The notes: a model not told the origin generated them from the sequence alone. A DNA stretch of 64,000 bases from Desulfocurvibacter africanus subsp. africanus DSM 2603 (GCF_000422545.1 NZ_AULZ01000012.1:62001-126000), one strand, 5' to 3'; numbered from the stretch's first letter, positions 26,964 to 35,605 are shown. A program made the numbers and translations.

Positions 26964-28811
26964 ATGAAAGCTATCGCCACTAACGACAATATCCGCAATA
27001 TCGCCATTATCGCCCACGTCGACCACGGCAAGACCACCCTGGTGGACGGCCTGTTCCGCCAAAGCGGCATGTACCGCGAGAACCAGTCGGTCAGTGATCG
27101 AGTCATGGACTCCATGGACCTTGAGCGCGAGAGGGGCATCACCATCGCGGCCAAGAACTGCTCCGTGCTGTGGAAGGACGTGAAGATCAACATCCTGGAC
27201 ACGCCGGGCCACGCCGACTTCGGCGGCGAAGTCGAGCGCGCCCTGTCCATGGTGGACGGCGCCATCCTGCTGGTGGACGCATCCGAGGGCCCGCTGCCCC
27301 AGACGCGCTTCGTGCTCAAGAAGGCCCTGGACCGCGGTCTGCCCGTCATTGTCGTGGTCAATAAGATCGACCGCAAGGACGCCCGCCCCCAGGAAGTGCT
27401 CAACGAGGTCTATGACCTGTTCATCGACCTGGATGCCCAGGAGGACCAGCTCGGATTCCCGGTCATCTACGCCATTGGCCGTGAAGGCAAAGCTTCCAGG
27501 GAACTGGAAAACATGGGCGAAAACCTGCACGTGCTCTTCGACGAAATTCTGGCCACCATGCCGGCCCCTCGCTACGATCCCGAGGCTCCCTTCCAGATGC
27601 TCGTCTCGGACCTGGGCTACTCCGATTACCTGGGCCGGCTGGCCGTGGGCAAGATCGTCAGCGGACGCGTGCACACATCCGACCAGCTCGTGCGCATCGG
27701 GCCCGACGAGGCCTTGCAGGCCCTGCGCGTGACCAAGCTGCAGTCCTATCAGGGCGTGACCTTCGCGGAGGTCGAGGAAGCCCTGGCCGGCGACATCATC
27801 GTGGTCTCCGGCCTGGAGGACGTGACGATCGGCGACACCATCTGCCACAAGGACGCGCCCAAGGCCCTGCCGCGCATCCGGGTGGACGAGCCCACGGTGT
27901 CCATGCGCTTCTCCATCAACACTTCCCCCCTGGCCGGACGCGAAGGCAAGCACGTGACCGGCAGCAAGATCCGCGAGCGCCTGATCAAGGAAACTCTGCG
28001 TAACGTGTCCATACGCGTGGAAGAGGCCGATGAGCGCGACAGCTTCATCGTCAAGGGACGCGGCGAGTTCCAGATGGCCATCCTCGTGGAAACCATGCGC
28101 CGTGAGGGCTTCGAGCTTAACGTCGGCCGCCCCGAGGTCATCTACCGCTACGAGGACGGCAAGCGGCTCGAACCCATGGAGCACCTCTACATCGACTGCG
28201 CGGAAAACTACATGGGCGTGGTCACCGAGAAGCTTTCCCAGCGCAAGGGCAAGATGCTCAACCTGGTCAACCATGGCACGGGCCGCGTGCGCATGGAGTT
28301 CACCGTGCCCGCGCGCTCGCTCATCGGCTACCGCGACGAGTTCCTGACCGACACCAAGGGTACGGGCATCATGAACTCGCTGTTCGACGGCTACGGTGAA
28401 TACCGCGGCGATTTCCCGACCCGCCACTCGGGCTCCATCGTGGCCGACCGCAACGGCGTGGGAGTCGCCTACGGACTGTTCAACCTGGAGCCGCGCGGCG
28501 AGCTGTTCATCTCCCCTGGCGACCCGATCTACGAAGGCATGATCGTGGGCGAGCACAACCGGGATAATGACATCGACGTCAACCCCGCCAAGGAAAAGAA
28601 GCTCTCCAACATGCGCGCCTCGGGCCGCGACGAGAACATCATCGCCACGCCCGTGCGGCCCATGACCCTGGAGCGCGCCATCCATTTCATCCGCGAGGAC
28701 GAAATGGTGGAAATCACGCCCCAGTCCATCCGCCTGCGCAAGGCCATTCTACCGGCCGCCAAGCGCCACTCGGTGCTCGGCCAGAAGAAGAAGGCCACCG
28801 AGGCCAAGTAG
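26964..28811 (+). CDS. typA: Ribosome-binding GTPase TypA/BipA
   Basis: 615 residues, the full family length. The GTPase domain has [14 protein letters not shown] (G1), RGITIAAKN (G2), [14 protein letters not shown] (G3) and NKIDRKDA (G4). EF-G-like domains II, III and V and the BipA C-terminal domain ([20 protein letters not shown]) follow. BipA acts on 50S assembly and translation under stress and cold. It is a single gene ending in a strong terminator at 28846. Confidence 0.97.
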   Translation: MKAIATNDNIRNIAIIAHVDHGKTTLVDGLFRQSGMYRENQSVSDRVMDSMDLERERGITIAAKNCSVLWKDVKINILDTPGHADFGGEVERALSMVDGAILLVDASEGPLPQTRFVLKKALDRGLPVIVVVNKIDRKDARPQEVLNEVYDLFIDLDAQEDQLGFPVIYAIGREGKASRELENMGENLHVLFDEILATMPAPRYDPEAPFQMLVSDLGYSDYLGRLAVGKIVSGRVHTSDQLVRIGPDEALQALRVTKLQSYQGVTFAEVEEALAGDIIVVSGLEDVTIGDTICHKDAPKALPRIRVDEPTVSMRFSINTSPLAGREGKHVTGSKIRERLIKETLRNVSIRVEEADERDSFIVKGRGEFQMAILVETMRREGFELNVGRPEVIYRYEDGKRLEPMEHLYIDCAENYMGVVTEKLSQRKGKMLNLVNHGTGRVRMEFTVPARSLIGYRDEFLTDTKGTGIMNSLFDGYGEYRGDFPTRHSGSIVADRNGVGVAYGLFNLEPRGELFISPGDPIYEGMIVGEHNRDNDIDVNPAKEKKLSNMRASGRDENIIATPVRPMTLERAIHFIREDEMVEITPQSIRLRKAILPAAKRHSVLGQKKKATEAK

Positions 28812-28845
28812 CCGCAGCCGCGCACAGCCAGGCTTGCGAAAATGC

Positions 28846-28883
28846 AGCGGCCCGCCGGCGTAAAGCCGGCGGGCCGCTTTTTC
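28846..28883 (+). terminator. Rho-independent terminator of typA
   Basis: AGCGGCCCGCCGGC pairs with GCCGGCGGGCCGCT around GTAAA and is followed by TTTTT. Confidence 0.95.
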
Positions 28884-28895
28884 TCAGTAAAATAG

Positions 28896-28923
28896 AAAGG
28901 CCACCCAAAGGTGGCCTTTTTTC
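28896..28923. terminator. Bidirectional terminator
   Basis: AAAGGCCACC pairs with GGTGGCCTTT. T runs occur on both strands (TTTTTT rightward), so it can also stop the convergent antitoxin gene that ends at 28939. Confidence 0.85.
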
Positions 28924-28938
28924 ACTTCATCTTTGCTT

Positions 28939-29283
28939 TCAGCAAGGGCAAAGAGCCGACTCGTCTTTTTCAACATCCACAAATTCAAGACGCACGGTTT
29001 TGCCCAAGGCTTTAGCGGCCCTGTCAATGCACGCCAGTGTCGCTGCATTATTCTTAGGGTCCAGCAGGCGGTCCACAGAAGACCTTGAGGTCTTCATACG
29101 CCTCGCCAGCGCAGCCTTGGACACCTTTTGGGCCTTCATTTCCTGCTTAAGCTGCCAAGCCAGAACACGCTTGATGGCAGTCTCAGTAACTTCTTCATAG
29201 ATTCCCTCCTCCTGGAGGAAATCATCAAAGGAGGACCCAACGCACTCTTGATTGATTTTCTTGAGTTCAGCGCTCATGGTCAT
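28939..29283 (-). CDS. HigA-like XRE antitoxin
   Basis: 114 residues. Residues ~50-100 (QKVSKAALARRMKTSRSSVD) form an XRE helix-turn-helix of the HigA type. The N-terminal ~45 residues contain an acidic, helical toxin-neutralising region. The start overlaps the stop of the upstream toxin gene by four bases (ATGA at 29280-29283). It most likely represses the promoter at the palindrome 29642-29657. Confidence 0.85.
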   Translation of the reverse strand: MTMSAELKKINQECVGSSFDDFLQEEGIYEEVTETAIKRVLAWQLKQEMKAQKVSKAALARRMKTSRSSVDRLLDPKNNAATLACIDRAAKALGKTVRLEFVDVEKDESALCPC

Positions 29284-29666
29284 TCTCCAAGCATATTTTT
29301 GCGTTTTCGTGCTAAAGTCAGAGCTTGCTTTGAAGTTGTCTGGCTTTTCTTGATTATTCCATGCAGCAAGTACATTTTACCTGCGCCTATACAGAAAAAA
29401 ACCCGTGCGATTGTTCCATCCGGGAGGTCCGTCCTAACCTCATGGAGACCATCTCCCATGGGTCTGCATGTGGGCATCCCGATTGGCCAGCCGAACTCGC
29501 AAGTTCTAATATCATCACCGATCAGCTTGCGGTCGCTGGGGGGGAGAGACTTGAGCCAATCCCTTACCGGTTCATTGCCGGTCCCCGGCTGTTTAAAGAA
29601 CGTCGCCTCAATCTTCTTGAGGCCATGTGCTGTAGCTATATGTACCAATTTTGGTACTCCCGTCAA
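29280..29666 (-). CDS. HigB/Gp49-type RelE-superfamily toxin
   Basis: Up to 128 residues. KKIEATFFKQPGTGNEPVRD and LKSLPPSDRKLIGDDI are the usual N-terminal part of the Gp49 family, ribosome-dependent mRNA interferases; ARVFFCIGAGKMYLLHGIIK KSQ follows. Toxin-first order with a HigA-type antitoxin is typical of higBA. The true start is uncertain: the open frame begins at TTG 29666, but that codon coincides with a probable -35 box and the operator lies just after it. No ATG or GTG occurs in frame near KKIEATFF. Confidence 0.8.
   Translation of the reverse strand: MTGVPKLVHIATAHGLKKIEATFFKQPGTGNEPVRDWLKSLPPSDRKLIGDDIRTCEFGWPIGMPTCRPMGDGLHEVRTDLPDGTIARVFFCIGAGKMYLLHGIIKKSQTTSKQALTLARKRKNMLGE
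29639..29666 (-). promoter_or_regulatory. higBA promoter and operator
   Basis: On the minus strand TTGACG (29666-29661) and TACATA (29644-29639) are spaced 16 bp. Between them lies the dyad GTACCAA-TT-TTGGTAC (29642-29657). This is a likely autoregulatory operator for the toxin-antitoxin pair. Confidence 0.6.
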
Positions 29667-29794
29667 CTAGAGGTTCCATTCCAGGGTCGCGAGCGATGGG
29701 TTGGCAAAAGACCGCCGCTAACTACGCTCAGCCGCACAGAGTTTTTGTATTTCCTTGCCCTTTGCCAATCCTATGCCTCCTTAAGGAGGATGAG

Positions 29795-29992
29795 ATGTCA
29801 GCAGACGAAGCTAGAAAACAATGGCATTCAATGCTGCGGCACATGCTTGAGGAGTTCCGTGCCAGCAACCCGAATGACCCTTGGACGGACATAGAACTTC
29901 TGCTCTCTATAATGGAGCGTCTTGCCGAAGAGGGGCTTGTTAAAAAGCAAAATGGCAAGTTTGTGGCAACTGAGTTAATGCCAAACGCCTGA
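29795..29992 (+). CDS. Small hypothetical protein (65 residues)
   Basis: ATG 29795 follows AAGGAGGATGAG, a very strong ribosome site. The product (MSADEARKQWHSMLRHMLEE) is helical and acidic, with a C-terminal segment (EEGLVKKQNGKFVATEL) that resembles the wing of a small winged helix. It lies divergent from higBA. No family recognised. Confidence 0.6.
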   Translation: MSADEARKQWHSMLRHMLEEFRASNPNDPWTDIELLLSIMERLAEEGLVKKQNGKFVATELMPNA

Positions 29993-30054
29993 TAGCATCT
30001 GCCGGTACAAAAGGACAAGCCCATGCCCCCCAAGGGTTTTACTGAGGAGGCTGC

Positions 30055-30084
30055 TAGCAGCATTTTGCTTTTGAAAATGCTCTA
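30055..30084. repeat. Minimal remnant of a miniature element
   Basis: Only the terminal hairpin AGCATTTTGCTTTTGAAAATGCT remains, with TA on both sides. It may be a deletion footprint of a longer copy. Confidence 0.6.
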
Positions 30085-30119
30085 GTAAGCGCTTACTGAC
30101 CGAAAGACCTGGTTGACTT

Positions 30120-30137
30120 GATACTAAAAATAGTATC
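30120..30137. promoter_or_regulatory. Operator-like palindrome before RelE-type toxin
   Basis: GATACTA-AAAA-TAGTATC is a perfect 7-bp dyad immediately upstream of the toxin start, with TTGACT nearby at 30113. It is a probable antitoxin-binding site. Confidence 0.55.
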
Positions 30138-30425
30138 TTGGCCTCATGGATTGGACGGTCAAAGTTGCTAAAAAAGGCGGAGAAGGGGCTCCGGAAACTG
30201 CCCCTGCTGGTCCGCCGGAGCTTGGCCGCCTTGATGCTGGAAATTGAAAAAGAAGGGCCTGTTCGCGGGAACTGGCCAAACTACAGTAAGCTTGGGCCTG
30301 AGAAGCACCACTGTCACCTCAAGAAAGGCAATCCCACGTATGTGGCCGTCTGGGAGGTACGAGACAGGCAGGTGCGGCTTGTGGAGGTTACCTATGCTGG
30401 CACGCACGAAAAAGCTCCCTACTAG
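30138..30425 (+). CDS. RelE-type toxin, apparent frameshift at N-terminus
   Basis: The open frame gives a ~92-residue RelE-superfamily protein (KKAEKGLRKLPLLVRRSLAA, then VAVWEVRDRQVRLVEVTYAG). The natural start looks like ATG 30146 (MDWTVKVAKK), but that frame shifts at six A residues, 30170-30175; with five A residues it would read MDWTVKVAKKAEKGLRKLP. So the gene is either inactivated by a one-base insertion, expressed by slippage, or started at TTG 30138 in the intact frame. It overlaps the antitoxin gene by 32 bp. Confidence 0.65.
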   Translation: MASWIGRSKLLKKAEKGLRKLPLLVRRSLAALMLEIEKEGPVRGNWPNYSKLGPEKHHCHLKKGNPTYVAVWEVRDRQVRLVEVTYAGTHEKAPY

Positions 30426-30744
30426 CACCATCGAACTTTGCTTCGTCGGCCCCAAGGCTCAGAGGCAGAAGGCCGTGGCCGTCCTGCGCTCTCTCGGATT
30501 TGTGGATGCTTCCGAGTCTACGGACTGGAGAAAGACTCTTGGTTTCACCGAAGCCGAGCTGCCGGGAGCCGTCCTGGTTGGGGCACGGGCCAAAGAGGGG
30601 ATTACCCAGCGGGAATTGTCCGCGAAGACCGGCATCCCCCAGCGGCATATCTCCGAAATGGAGAACGCTAAGAGGCCCATTGGCAGGGAGAACGCCCGCA
30701 AGCTCGGTGAGGCGCTGAACGTCAGCTACCGCATTTTTCTTTAG
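30394..30744 (+). CDS. XRE-type antitoxin
   Basis: 116 residues from ATG 30394 with GGAGGTTACCT as ribosome site. The C-terminal half (GITQRELSAKTGIPQRHISE) is an XRE helix-turn-helix; the N-terminal half should bind the RelE-type toxin encoded just upstream. The stop codon TAG at 30742-30744 is exactly the border of a type A miniature element that was inserted there. Confidence 0.8.
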   Translation: MLARTKKLPTSTIELCFVGPKAQRQKAVAVLRSLGFVDASESTDWRKTLGFTEAELPGAVLVGARAKEGITQRELSAKTGIPQRHISEMENAKRPIGRENARKLGEALNVSYRIFL

Positions 30745-30870
30745 AGCAGATCGCTTTTAAGACGCCCGCTCCGGCGTTGACGGCGCAAGTGAATTGCGCC
30801 TACGCCGAAGCTAGCGGCAAGCCATGCCGACGCATGGCTTGCAGAGCATTTTCAAAAGCAAAATGCTCTA
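30742..30870 (+). repeat. Miniature element, type A2
   Basis: TA-bounded 129-bp copy whose centre reads CCGAAGCTAGCGG in place of the A1 centre. Its first TAG serves as stop codon of the antitoxin gene. Downstream (30875-30899) CAGTCCGTTTTTCAACGCGCTGC resembles the outer arm of the hairpin block at 5905. Confidence 0.9.
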
Positions 30871-31022
30871 GCAGTCCGTTTTTCAACGCGCTGCCAGGCT
30901 CATTTCCGCACGTCTGCTACAGTGCCGGCTCAGGTTGGATTGGGTTGTGGCGGATCGGACGCGGATTCGGTTCCCTGTTTCGGACGCGAGGCAGGGTCAT
31001 TCTCCAGCGAATCAGATCCATC

Positions 31023-31063
31023 TTGACTGAATCTAAACTAATCATTACGATTCGTAATGATTA
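31023..31063 (+). promoter_or_regulatory. Promoter and operator of the parDE-type pair
   Basis: TTGACT (31023-31028) and TACGAT (31046-31051) are spaced 17 bp. A perfect 11-bp dyad TAATCATTACG-ATT-CGTAATGATTA (31039-31063) covers the -10 box, as expected for autoregulation by a ribbon-helix-helix antitoxin. Confidence 0.75.
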
Positions 31064-31091
31064 TAGACTGATTTATCTGGAGGAATCAGCG

Positions 31092-31367
31092 ATGGCCCAA
31101 ACTGAAACCAAGGTGCTTACCGCGCATGTCCCGCTGCCTCTGGCAGAGAAGGTGGACCAGATGGCAGCCCGCCTGGAGCGTTCACGGGGCTGGATCGTGA
31201 AGCAGGCCCTGATGGCCTGGATCGACCAGGAAGAAGAGCGCAGGCGGCTGACGCTGGAGGCGTTGGCGGACGTGGATGCAGGACAGGTCATTGACCATCA
31301 GGCGGTGCAGGCCTGGGCCGACAGTCTCGATACGGACAAGCCACTGTCAGTTCCGGTGCCTCGCTGA
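31092..31367 (+). CDS. ParD/CopG-type ribbon-helix-helix antitoxin
   Basis: 91 residues from ATG 31092 with GGAGG upstream. Residues ~8-45 (VLTAHVPLPLAEKVDQMAAR, then LERSRGWIVKQALMAW) form the ribbon-helix-helix DNA-binding fold. The C-terminal ~40 acidic residues would wrap the toxin. The stop overlaps the toxin start (TGATG). It should repress its promoter through the 11-bp dyad upstream. Confidence 0.88.
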   Translation: MAQTETKVLTAHVPLPLAEKVDQMAARLERSRGWIVKQALMAWIDQEEERRRLTLEALADVDAGQVIDHQAVQAWADSLDTDKPLSVPVPR

Positions 31368-31642
31368 TGGAGCTGAAGTGGGCCAGCAAGGCGCTGTCCG
31401 ATCTGGCGCGGCTCTATGACTTCCTGGCTCCCGTGAGCAGGGAGGCGGCGGCCCGCACCGTGCAGGCGCTGACCGTAGCGCCGTCCAGCCTCCTGAACAA
31501 CCCGCGCATCGGGGAGAAGCTGGAGGAGTTCGAGCCGCGTGAGGTCCGCCGTATCCTGGTTGGCCGTTATGAGCTGCGCTACGAGATCAGGGAGTCCGTC
31601 ATCTATGTGCTTCGGCTTTGGCACACCCGAGAGGATCGCTGA
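31367..31642 (+). CDS. ParE/RelE-type toxin
   Basis: 91 residues (MELKWASKALSDLARLYDFL). The pattern GEKLEEFEPREVRRILVGRY and YEIRESVIYVLRLWHTRED is characteristic of the ParE/RelE family, which poisons gyrase or the ribosome. ATG 31367 overlaps the antitoxin stop. It appears intact and is the third toxin gene in 3 kb. Confidence 0.88.
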   Translation: MELKWASKALSDLARLYDFLAPVSREAAARTVQALTVAPSSLLNNPRIGEKLEEFEPREVRRILVGRYELRYEIRESVIYVLRLWHTREDR

Positions 31643-32006
31643 CATGGCTTGCCGCCGACTTACTACGACTTCATACGTAATCTGCGCTCCTTCGTAGTGG
31701 ACTTGGCTGAGCAGGATGCACTGGAGTTGCTGGCGCTCACGCATCCTCCAACGACGATCCACAGTGTTGATGACTATGATAGCCGCTTCGAGCAGTGCAT
31801 TGCTCAGGTTGATCAGGAGGTCTTGGAGCATGTTGCCAAGATTACCGGCCTGGCTGTTGAACAACTCAGGCCTGCATTTGCCGATGCTCGCCCTCAAGCC
31901 GGAGCACAATTTGCCAGCCTGTCCGCACTTCCGGGACCGGATCGTGGCCCGGGAAAGCTCGGCCGGCCGGATGATCCATCTCCGCGCTCCGACACTCCAG
32001 TGATAT
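31643..32006. other. Possible coding remnant, unrecognised
   Basis: A plus-strand frame reads AEQDALELLALTHPPTTIHS and FEQCIAQVDQEVLEHVAKIT, which looks protein-like and might be part of a transposase, but it has no start site and degrades into Pro/Arg-rich sequence after about 31900. Confidence 0.3.
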
Positions 32007-33164
32007 CTACTTCGAGGCCTTGCCCATGGAGCTTATGCGCAAGACCTTGCCGTCGCCCTCGTCCGTGAGCACGTAGATCGAGCCGTCCGGAGCAATGGCC
32101 ACGTCGCGGATGCGTCCGGGCATGGACAGGCGGTCCTCCTCCCTGGGCCGCGTGCCGTCGAAGCTCACGCGGACAAGCTCCTCGTGCGTCAGCCCGCCGA
32201 TGATGGCGCTGCCCTTCCAGGCCGGGAACATGCCGCCCTGGTAGAAGGCCATGCCCGAGGGAGAGATGACCGGGGTCCAGGTGAGCGCGGCAGCCTTGAA
32301 TTCCGGATGCGTCGCAGAGTCCGGGATCGTGCGTCCGTCATAGTGCTTGCCCGCGCTGACCACGGGCCAGCCGTAGTTGGCGCCCTTCTCGATCTGGTTC
32401 AGCTCGTCGCCGCCCAGGGGCCCCATCTCTCCGATCCACAGAGCGCCCGTGCCCGGCTGAAAGGCCATGGCCTCGATGTTGCGATGGCCGTACGACCAGA
32501 TCTCGGCCCGCACGCCCTTGCGGCCCGTAAAGGGGTTGTCCTTGGGCACGCTGCCGTCAGGATGGATGCGGATCACCGTGCCGAGATGGTTGGAGAGATC
32601 CTGGGCCGGATCGAACTGAAACCGCTCGCCAAGCGCAAGGAACAGATACCTGCCGTCCGGAGAGAAGGCGATGCGGTTGCCGAAGTGCTTGGAGTCGTCG
32701 ATGTACGGCTCCTGGACGAAGATGTCCTGGAAGCCCTCGATGCGGCTGCCGCTGAGCTTGCCGCGGCCCAGGGCGGTGGTCGATTTCCCGTCCTGGCCAG
32801 GCTTGGCGTAGGACAGGTAGACGTATGCGTTCTTCTTGAAGTCCGGGTCGAGCGCGACATCCATGAGCCCGCCCTGGCCGTCCGCCAGGACCTCGGGCAC
32901 CCCTGCCAGCGGCTTGGACTTCGTGTGGTCGGCATTCAAAATGTACAGCCTGCCGCTGTTGCGCTCCGTGACCAGCAGGCGGCCGTCGGGCAGGAACTCC
33001 ATGCCCCAGGGATGATCCAGCCCGCCCGCGAGCTGCTCGATTCTCACCGCGATGCCTTGCTGCGTCCGCGCCGTTTCCGCTTTCGCCAGCACCATGGCAG
33101 GAGCGGAAAGCAGCAGGAATGACAGGGCCCCGAACAAGACTGATGCCGGCTGGAGTACTCTCAT
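32007..33164 (-). CDS. PQQ-dependent soluble aldose sugar dehydrogenase
   Basis: 385 residues from ATG 33164 with GGAGACCGAC upstream; the frame upstream of this lacks support. A signal peptide (MRVLQPASVLFGALSFLLLS) directs export. The beta-propeller shows LDHPWGMEFLPDGRLLVTER, IWSYGHRNIEAMAFQPGTGA and GGDELNQIEKGANYGWPVVS, the GdhB/YliI (Asd) signature. It oxidises sugars in the periplasm with PQQ bound to the propeller. No PQQ genes are nearby. It is a single gene. Confidence 0.9.
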   Translation of the reverse strand: MRVLQPASVLFGALSFLLLSAPAMVLAKAETARTQQGIAVRIEQLAGGLDHPWGMEFLPDGRLLVTERNSGRLYILNADHTKSKPLAGVPEVLADGQGGLMDVALDPDFKKNAYVYLSYAKPGQDGKSTTALGRGKLSGSRIEGFQDIFVQEPYIDDSKHFGNRIAFSPDGRYLFLALGERFQFDPAQDLSNHLGTVIRIHPDGSVPKDNPFTGRKGVRAEIWSYGHRNIEAMAFQPGTGALWIGEMGPLGGDELNQIEKGANYGWPVVSAGKHYDGRTIPDSATHPEFKAAALTWTPVISPSGMAFYQGGMFPAWKGSAIIGGLTHEELVRVSFDGTRPREEDRLSMPGRIRDVAIAPDGSIYVLTDEGDGKVLRISSMGKASK

Positions 33165-33653
33165 GTCGGTCTCCTGGAGTTTGTGCCTTTTCCATCCCCG
33201 CTTCATCACCCATGCGTGCCTGCGCATATGGAGCAGCATGAAGGATATCCATTTTACCCTCCTCGTGTAACCCTCCCGTGGAATTAGCATCGGTCAAATG
33301 TCGAGATTTCCGGCAAGTCAGTTCCAGGGAGAGGCGCGCTACGGAAGTCTCGATCCTCCCCAAGCCGGATCGTCAGGATCCGCAAGAAAACCGAAGCGGG
33401 GCGCGCAGTGGCGGCCGGGGGAGCAAGCGCTCCCCCGGACCCCTCGCGCCTTTTTCGGCGCTAGCGCCATGCCGCCTCGGCCGGCCAGCCACACCCTCTT
33501 CTTCATCCGTCTGTCTCCAGAGTGCAGCCCGCGCGCAGCGAACATCTCTTCCCGCAGGAGCCCGCTGTTACTGAATCAATAAGCCCGCCAGGTCTTGAGA
33601 CCCGGCGGGCTTTTTCATGCCTTGGCGGCAGCCGTGGTTTCCGGCCTGCCCGT
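33165..33653. other. Intergenic region with strong hairpin
   Basis: No gene is supported. A 10-bp stem CCGGGGGAGC/GCTCCCCCGG lies at 33415-33438, and GGCGCTAGCGCC at about 33456-33467 is a perfect palindrome. The type resembles the GC-rich stems of elements C and D but without their ends. Confidence 0.4.
33581..33616 (+). terminator. Rho-independent terminator
   Basis: AAGCCCGCC pairs with GGCGGGCTT and is followed by TTTT. The rightward strand has the better T run, although the nearest gene end is that of the leftward PEBP gene. Confidence 0.75.
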
Positions 33654-34229
33654 TCAGCGGGCGTAGCGGGCCGTGAACGAGGCCTTGCCGATGGAGTGCT
33701 GGTGCAGCATGAAGCCCACCAGCGCGGGCATGGCCTTGGCGTCGAGCCCCAGGCTCGGCACGTCCAGGGCATGCACTGTGAACACGTAGCGGTGCGGCTT
33801 GTCGCCCTGCGGCGGGCAGGCCCCGCCGAAGCCGGGTGCCCCGAAGTCCGTCAGGGACTGGATGCTCCCGGCGGGAAGGCCGGCCCCTTCGGCGCTGCCT
33901 GCGTCCGCCGGCAGTCCGGCCGCCGTGGCCGGGATGTCGAAGACCAGCCAGTGCCACCAGCCGCTCCCGGTGGGAGCATCGGGGTCGTACACCGTTACGG
34001 CGAAGCTTTGTGTCCCGGCTGGGGGATCGCGCCATTCGAGCGCGGGCGAACGGTTGCCACCAAGGCAGCCGAAGCTGTTCAGGACCTGCGCGTCGTGCAG
34101 CATCGCCCCGTCGGCCACGTCCTGGCTGACGAGCTTGAAGGACCCGGCCAGGGCGCCTGTTGTGGGACAAAGAGTGAGGCAAAGTATGAGGCACAGCAGG
34201 ACAAGGACGAAAAAGGAATTCATTTTCAT
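33654..34229 (-). CDS. Secreted YbhB/YbcL (PEBP, Raf kinase inhibitor-like) protein
   Basis: 191 residues. A signal peptide (~1-29, ending TGALA) precedes the PEBP fold: GGNRSPALEWRDPPAGTQSF, AVTVYDPDAPTGSGWWHWLV and APGFGGACPPQGDKPHRYVF hold the conserved ligand-pocket residues (DPDAP, GxCPP, HRY). Bacterial members have no settled function. ATG 34229 follows AGGAGGTATCCC. The gene is divergent in context but on the same strand as the AraC gene 66 bp upstream. Confidence 0.9.
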   Translation of the reverse strand: MKMNSFFVLVLLCLILCLTLCPTTGALAGSFKLVSQDVADGAMLHDAQVLNSFGCLGGNRSPALEWRDPPAGTQSFAVTVYDPDAPTGSGWWHWLVFDIPATAAGLPADAGSAEGAGLPAGSIQSLTDFGAPGFGGACPPQGDKPHRYVFTVHALDVPSLGLDAKAMPALVGFMLHQHSIGKASFTARYAR

Positions 34230-34295
34230 GGGATACCTCCTGTTTGGTTGCAGGGGTATCGCACGTTTGGCGAGCGGGAGTCTGTCCCGATTCGG

Positions 34296-35246
34296 TCAAT
34301 CCTTGTCCCGAGACGCCCGCGCGCGGATGATATCGCTGGGCCGCAGGCCAAACTTTTCGCGGAAGCGCTGCGTGAAGCGGGACGCGGAATCATAGCCGCA
34401 ACGCTGGGCCACCTCGCCGACACAGAGATTGCTCTGCTGTAGCAGGGCCAGGGCAGCATGAAGTCGGGTTTCGCGCATGATGTCGCGCAACGAAGCCCCG
34501 GCCTTTTCCAGGCGGCGGCGCAGGGTGCGCTCACCCAAGCTCAGGGCCTGGGCTATTTCGGCCGTGTCCCAGCGCCTGGCTGCGTCCGCCAGGACAAGCG
34601 AGCTTATCCGATCCAGCAGCGGCAGTTCGCTTTGCAGCAGCAGGCCCCCGCCCTCCGCGGCGAGCAGCAGCAGGAGCTGTTCAAGCCCAACTTCCGTGAG
34701 CCGCGGCGTGCCGGGATGCGCCTTGGCGACCACGAGCAAGTGCAGGAGCGCGTCCAGGAGCAAACCGCTCGGCGTAAGCCGCATACCGCGCGGCTGACCG
34801 GTGATCGTATCCGCCGGCGAGGCCGCCGCAACGCGAGCCACGATGTCTGGGTCGAAGGAGAGGCATAGCGCGCGGTACCGCCCGCTTCTGACAGCGGGAA
34901 CGTTCTCGATGGTGATGGGCCAGCGCGCGGGAAGCAACAGAAGCTGTCCCGCCTGCACGACCTCGCGCACGTCGTCCCTGTGCACGGCCTTGCTCCCTTC
35001 GAGGATGAGCACGCAGGCCGCACGCGGCAGGGCCATATTCTTGATCACATGGCGGCGGGTGCAGTGCAGGTAGCCCAGGCTGCCCAGCAGGAAGCTCCCC
35101 GCCGCCATGGGCCCAAGCACGCGGTCGATGCGCTTGTAGCCTTCAGGTGCGGGCGCGGGCGCGTCCACGGAGTCGGCGGGGATGGCTGGATCGACGCCGG
35201 GCTTGAGCGGCTTCGGGCACCCCAAGGAGATTTCGGCGTTCTTCAT
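34296..35246 (-). CDS. AraC-family transcriptional regulator
   Basis: 316 residues. The N-terminal ~190 residues are the AraC_N-type sensor domain (ACVLILEGSKAVHRDD). The C-terminal ~100 residues hold two helix-turn-helices (WDTAEIAQALSLGERTLRRR and NLCVGEVAQRCGYDSASRFT followed by QRFREKFGLRPSDI). It probably controls the adjacent PEBP gene or the gene upstream; the ligand is unknown. ATG 35246. Confidence 0.88.
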   Translation of the reverse strand: MKNAEISLGCPKPLKPGVDPAIPADSVDAPAPAPEGYKRIDRVLGPMAAGSFLLGSLGYLHCTRRHVIKNMALPRAACVLILEGSKAVHRDDVREVVQAGQLLLLPARWPITIENVPAVRSGRYRALCLSFDPDIVARVAAASPADTITGQPRGMRLTPSGLLLDALLHLLVVAKAHPGTPRLTEVGLEQLLLLLAAEGGGLLLQSELPLLDRISSLVLADAARRWDTAEIAQALSLGERTLRRRLEKAGASLRDIMRETRLHAALALLQQSNLCVGEVAQRCGYDSASRFTQRFREKFGLRPSDIIRARASRDKD

Positions 35247-35476
35247 GATTTGTGGGCTGAGGTTTCCGGGCGTATGAGCACGCTCCCGCGCCTCCGATTA
35301 GCCCTTACAGCATTTAGCGTCGTTACAAAAGGCAGTCATTACGCACTCATCCTGCGCGCGTCGGCTGCCGCTTGTACGGCTGTCCGACCTCTTTCAGCGC
35401 GCTTGCTTTTCAACACGTTACTCGACGGCCTGCCTGATGCTCCCCGGTCTGGTTGTGTCGCTCATCCTTGGCGCTT

Positions 35477-35605
35477 TAGGGCATTTTGCTTTTGAAAATG
35501 CCATGCAAGCCATGCGTCGGCATGGCTTGCCGCTAGCTTCGGCGTAGGCGCAATTCACTTGCGCCGTCAACGCCGGAGCGAGCGTCTTAAAAGCAATCTG
35601 CTCTA
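35477..35605 (-). repeat. Miniature element, type A2
   Basis: 129-bp TA-bounded copy (TTTAGGGCATT...TGCTCTAA). One base of the left end is changed (GGGC for GAGC), and GCCATGCAAGCC replaces the usual GCTCTGCAAGCC. Confidence 0.9.

Noticed and set aside
26910..28685. 591-residue frame opposite typA
   Set aside because: Antisense shadow rich in His, Val and Asp; typA on the other strand is certain.
31298..31909. 203-residue minus-strand frame over the parE-type toxin
   Set aside because: It overlaps the well-supported toxin gene in antisense and has no start signal.
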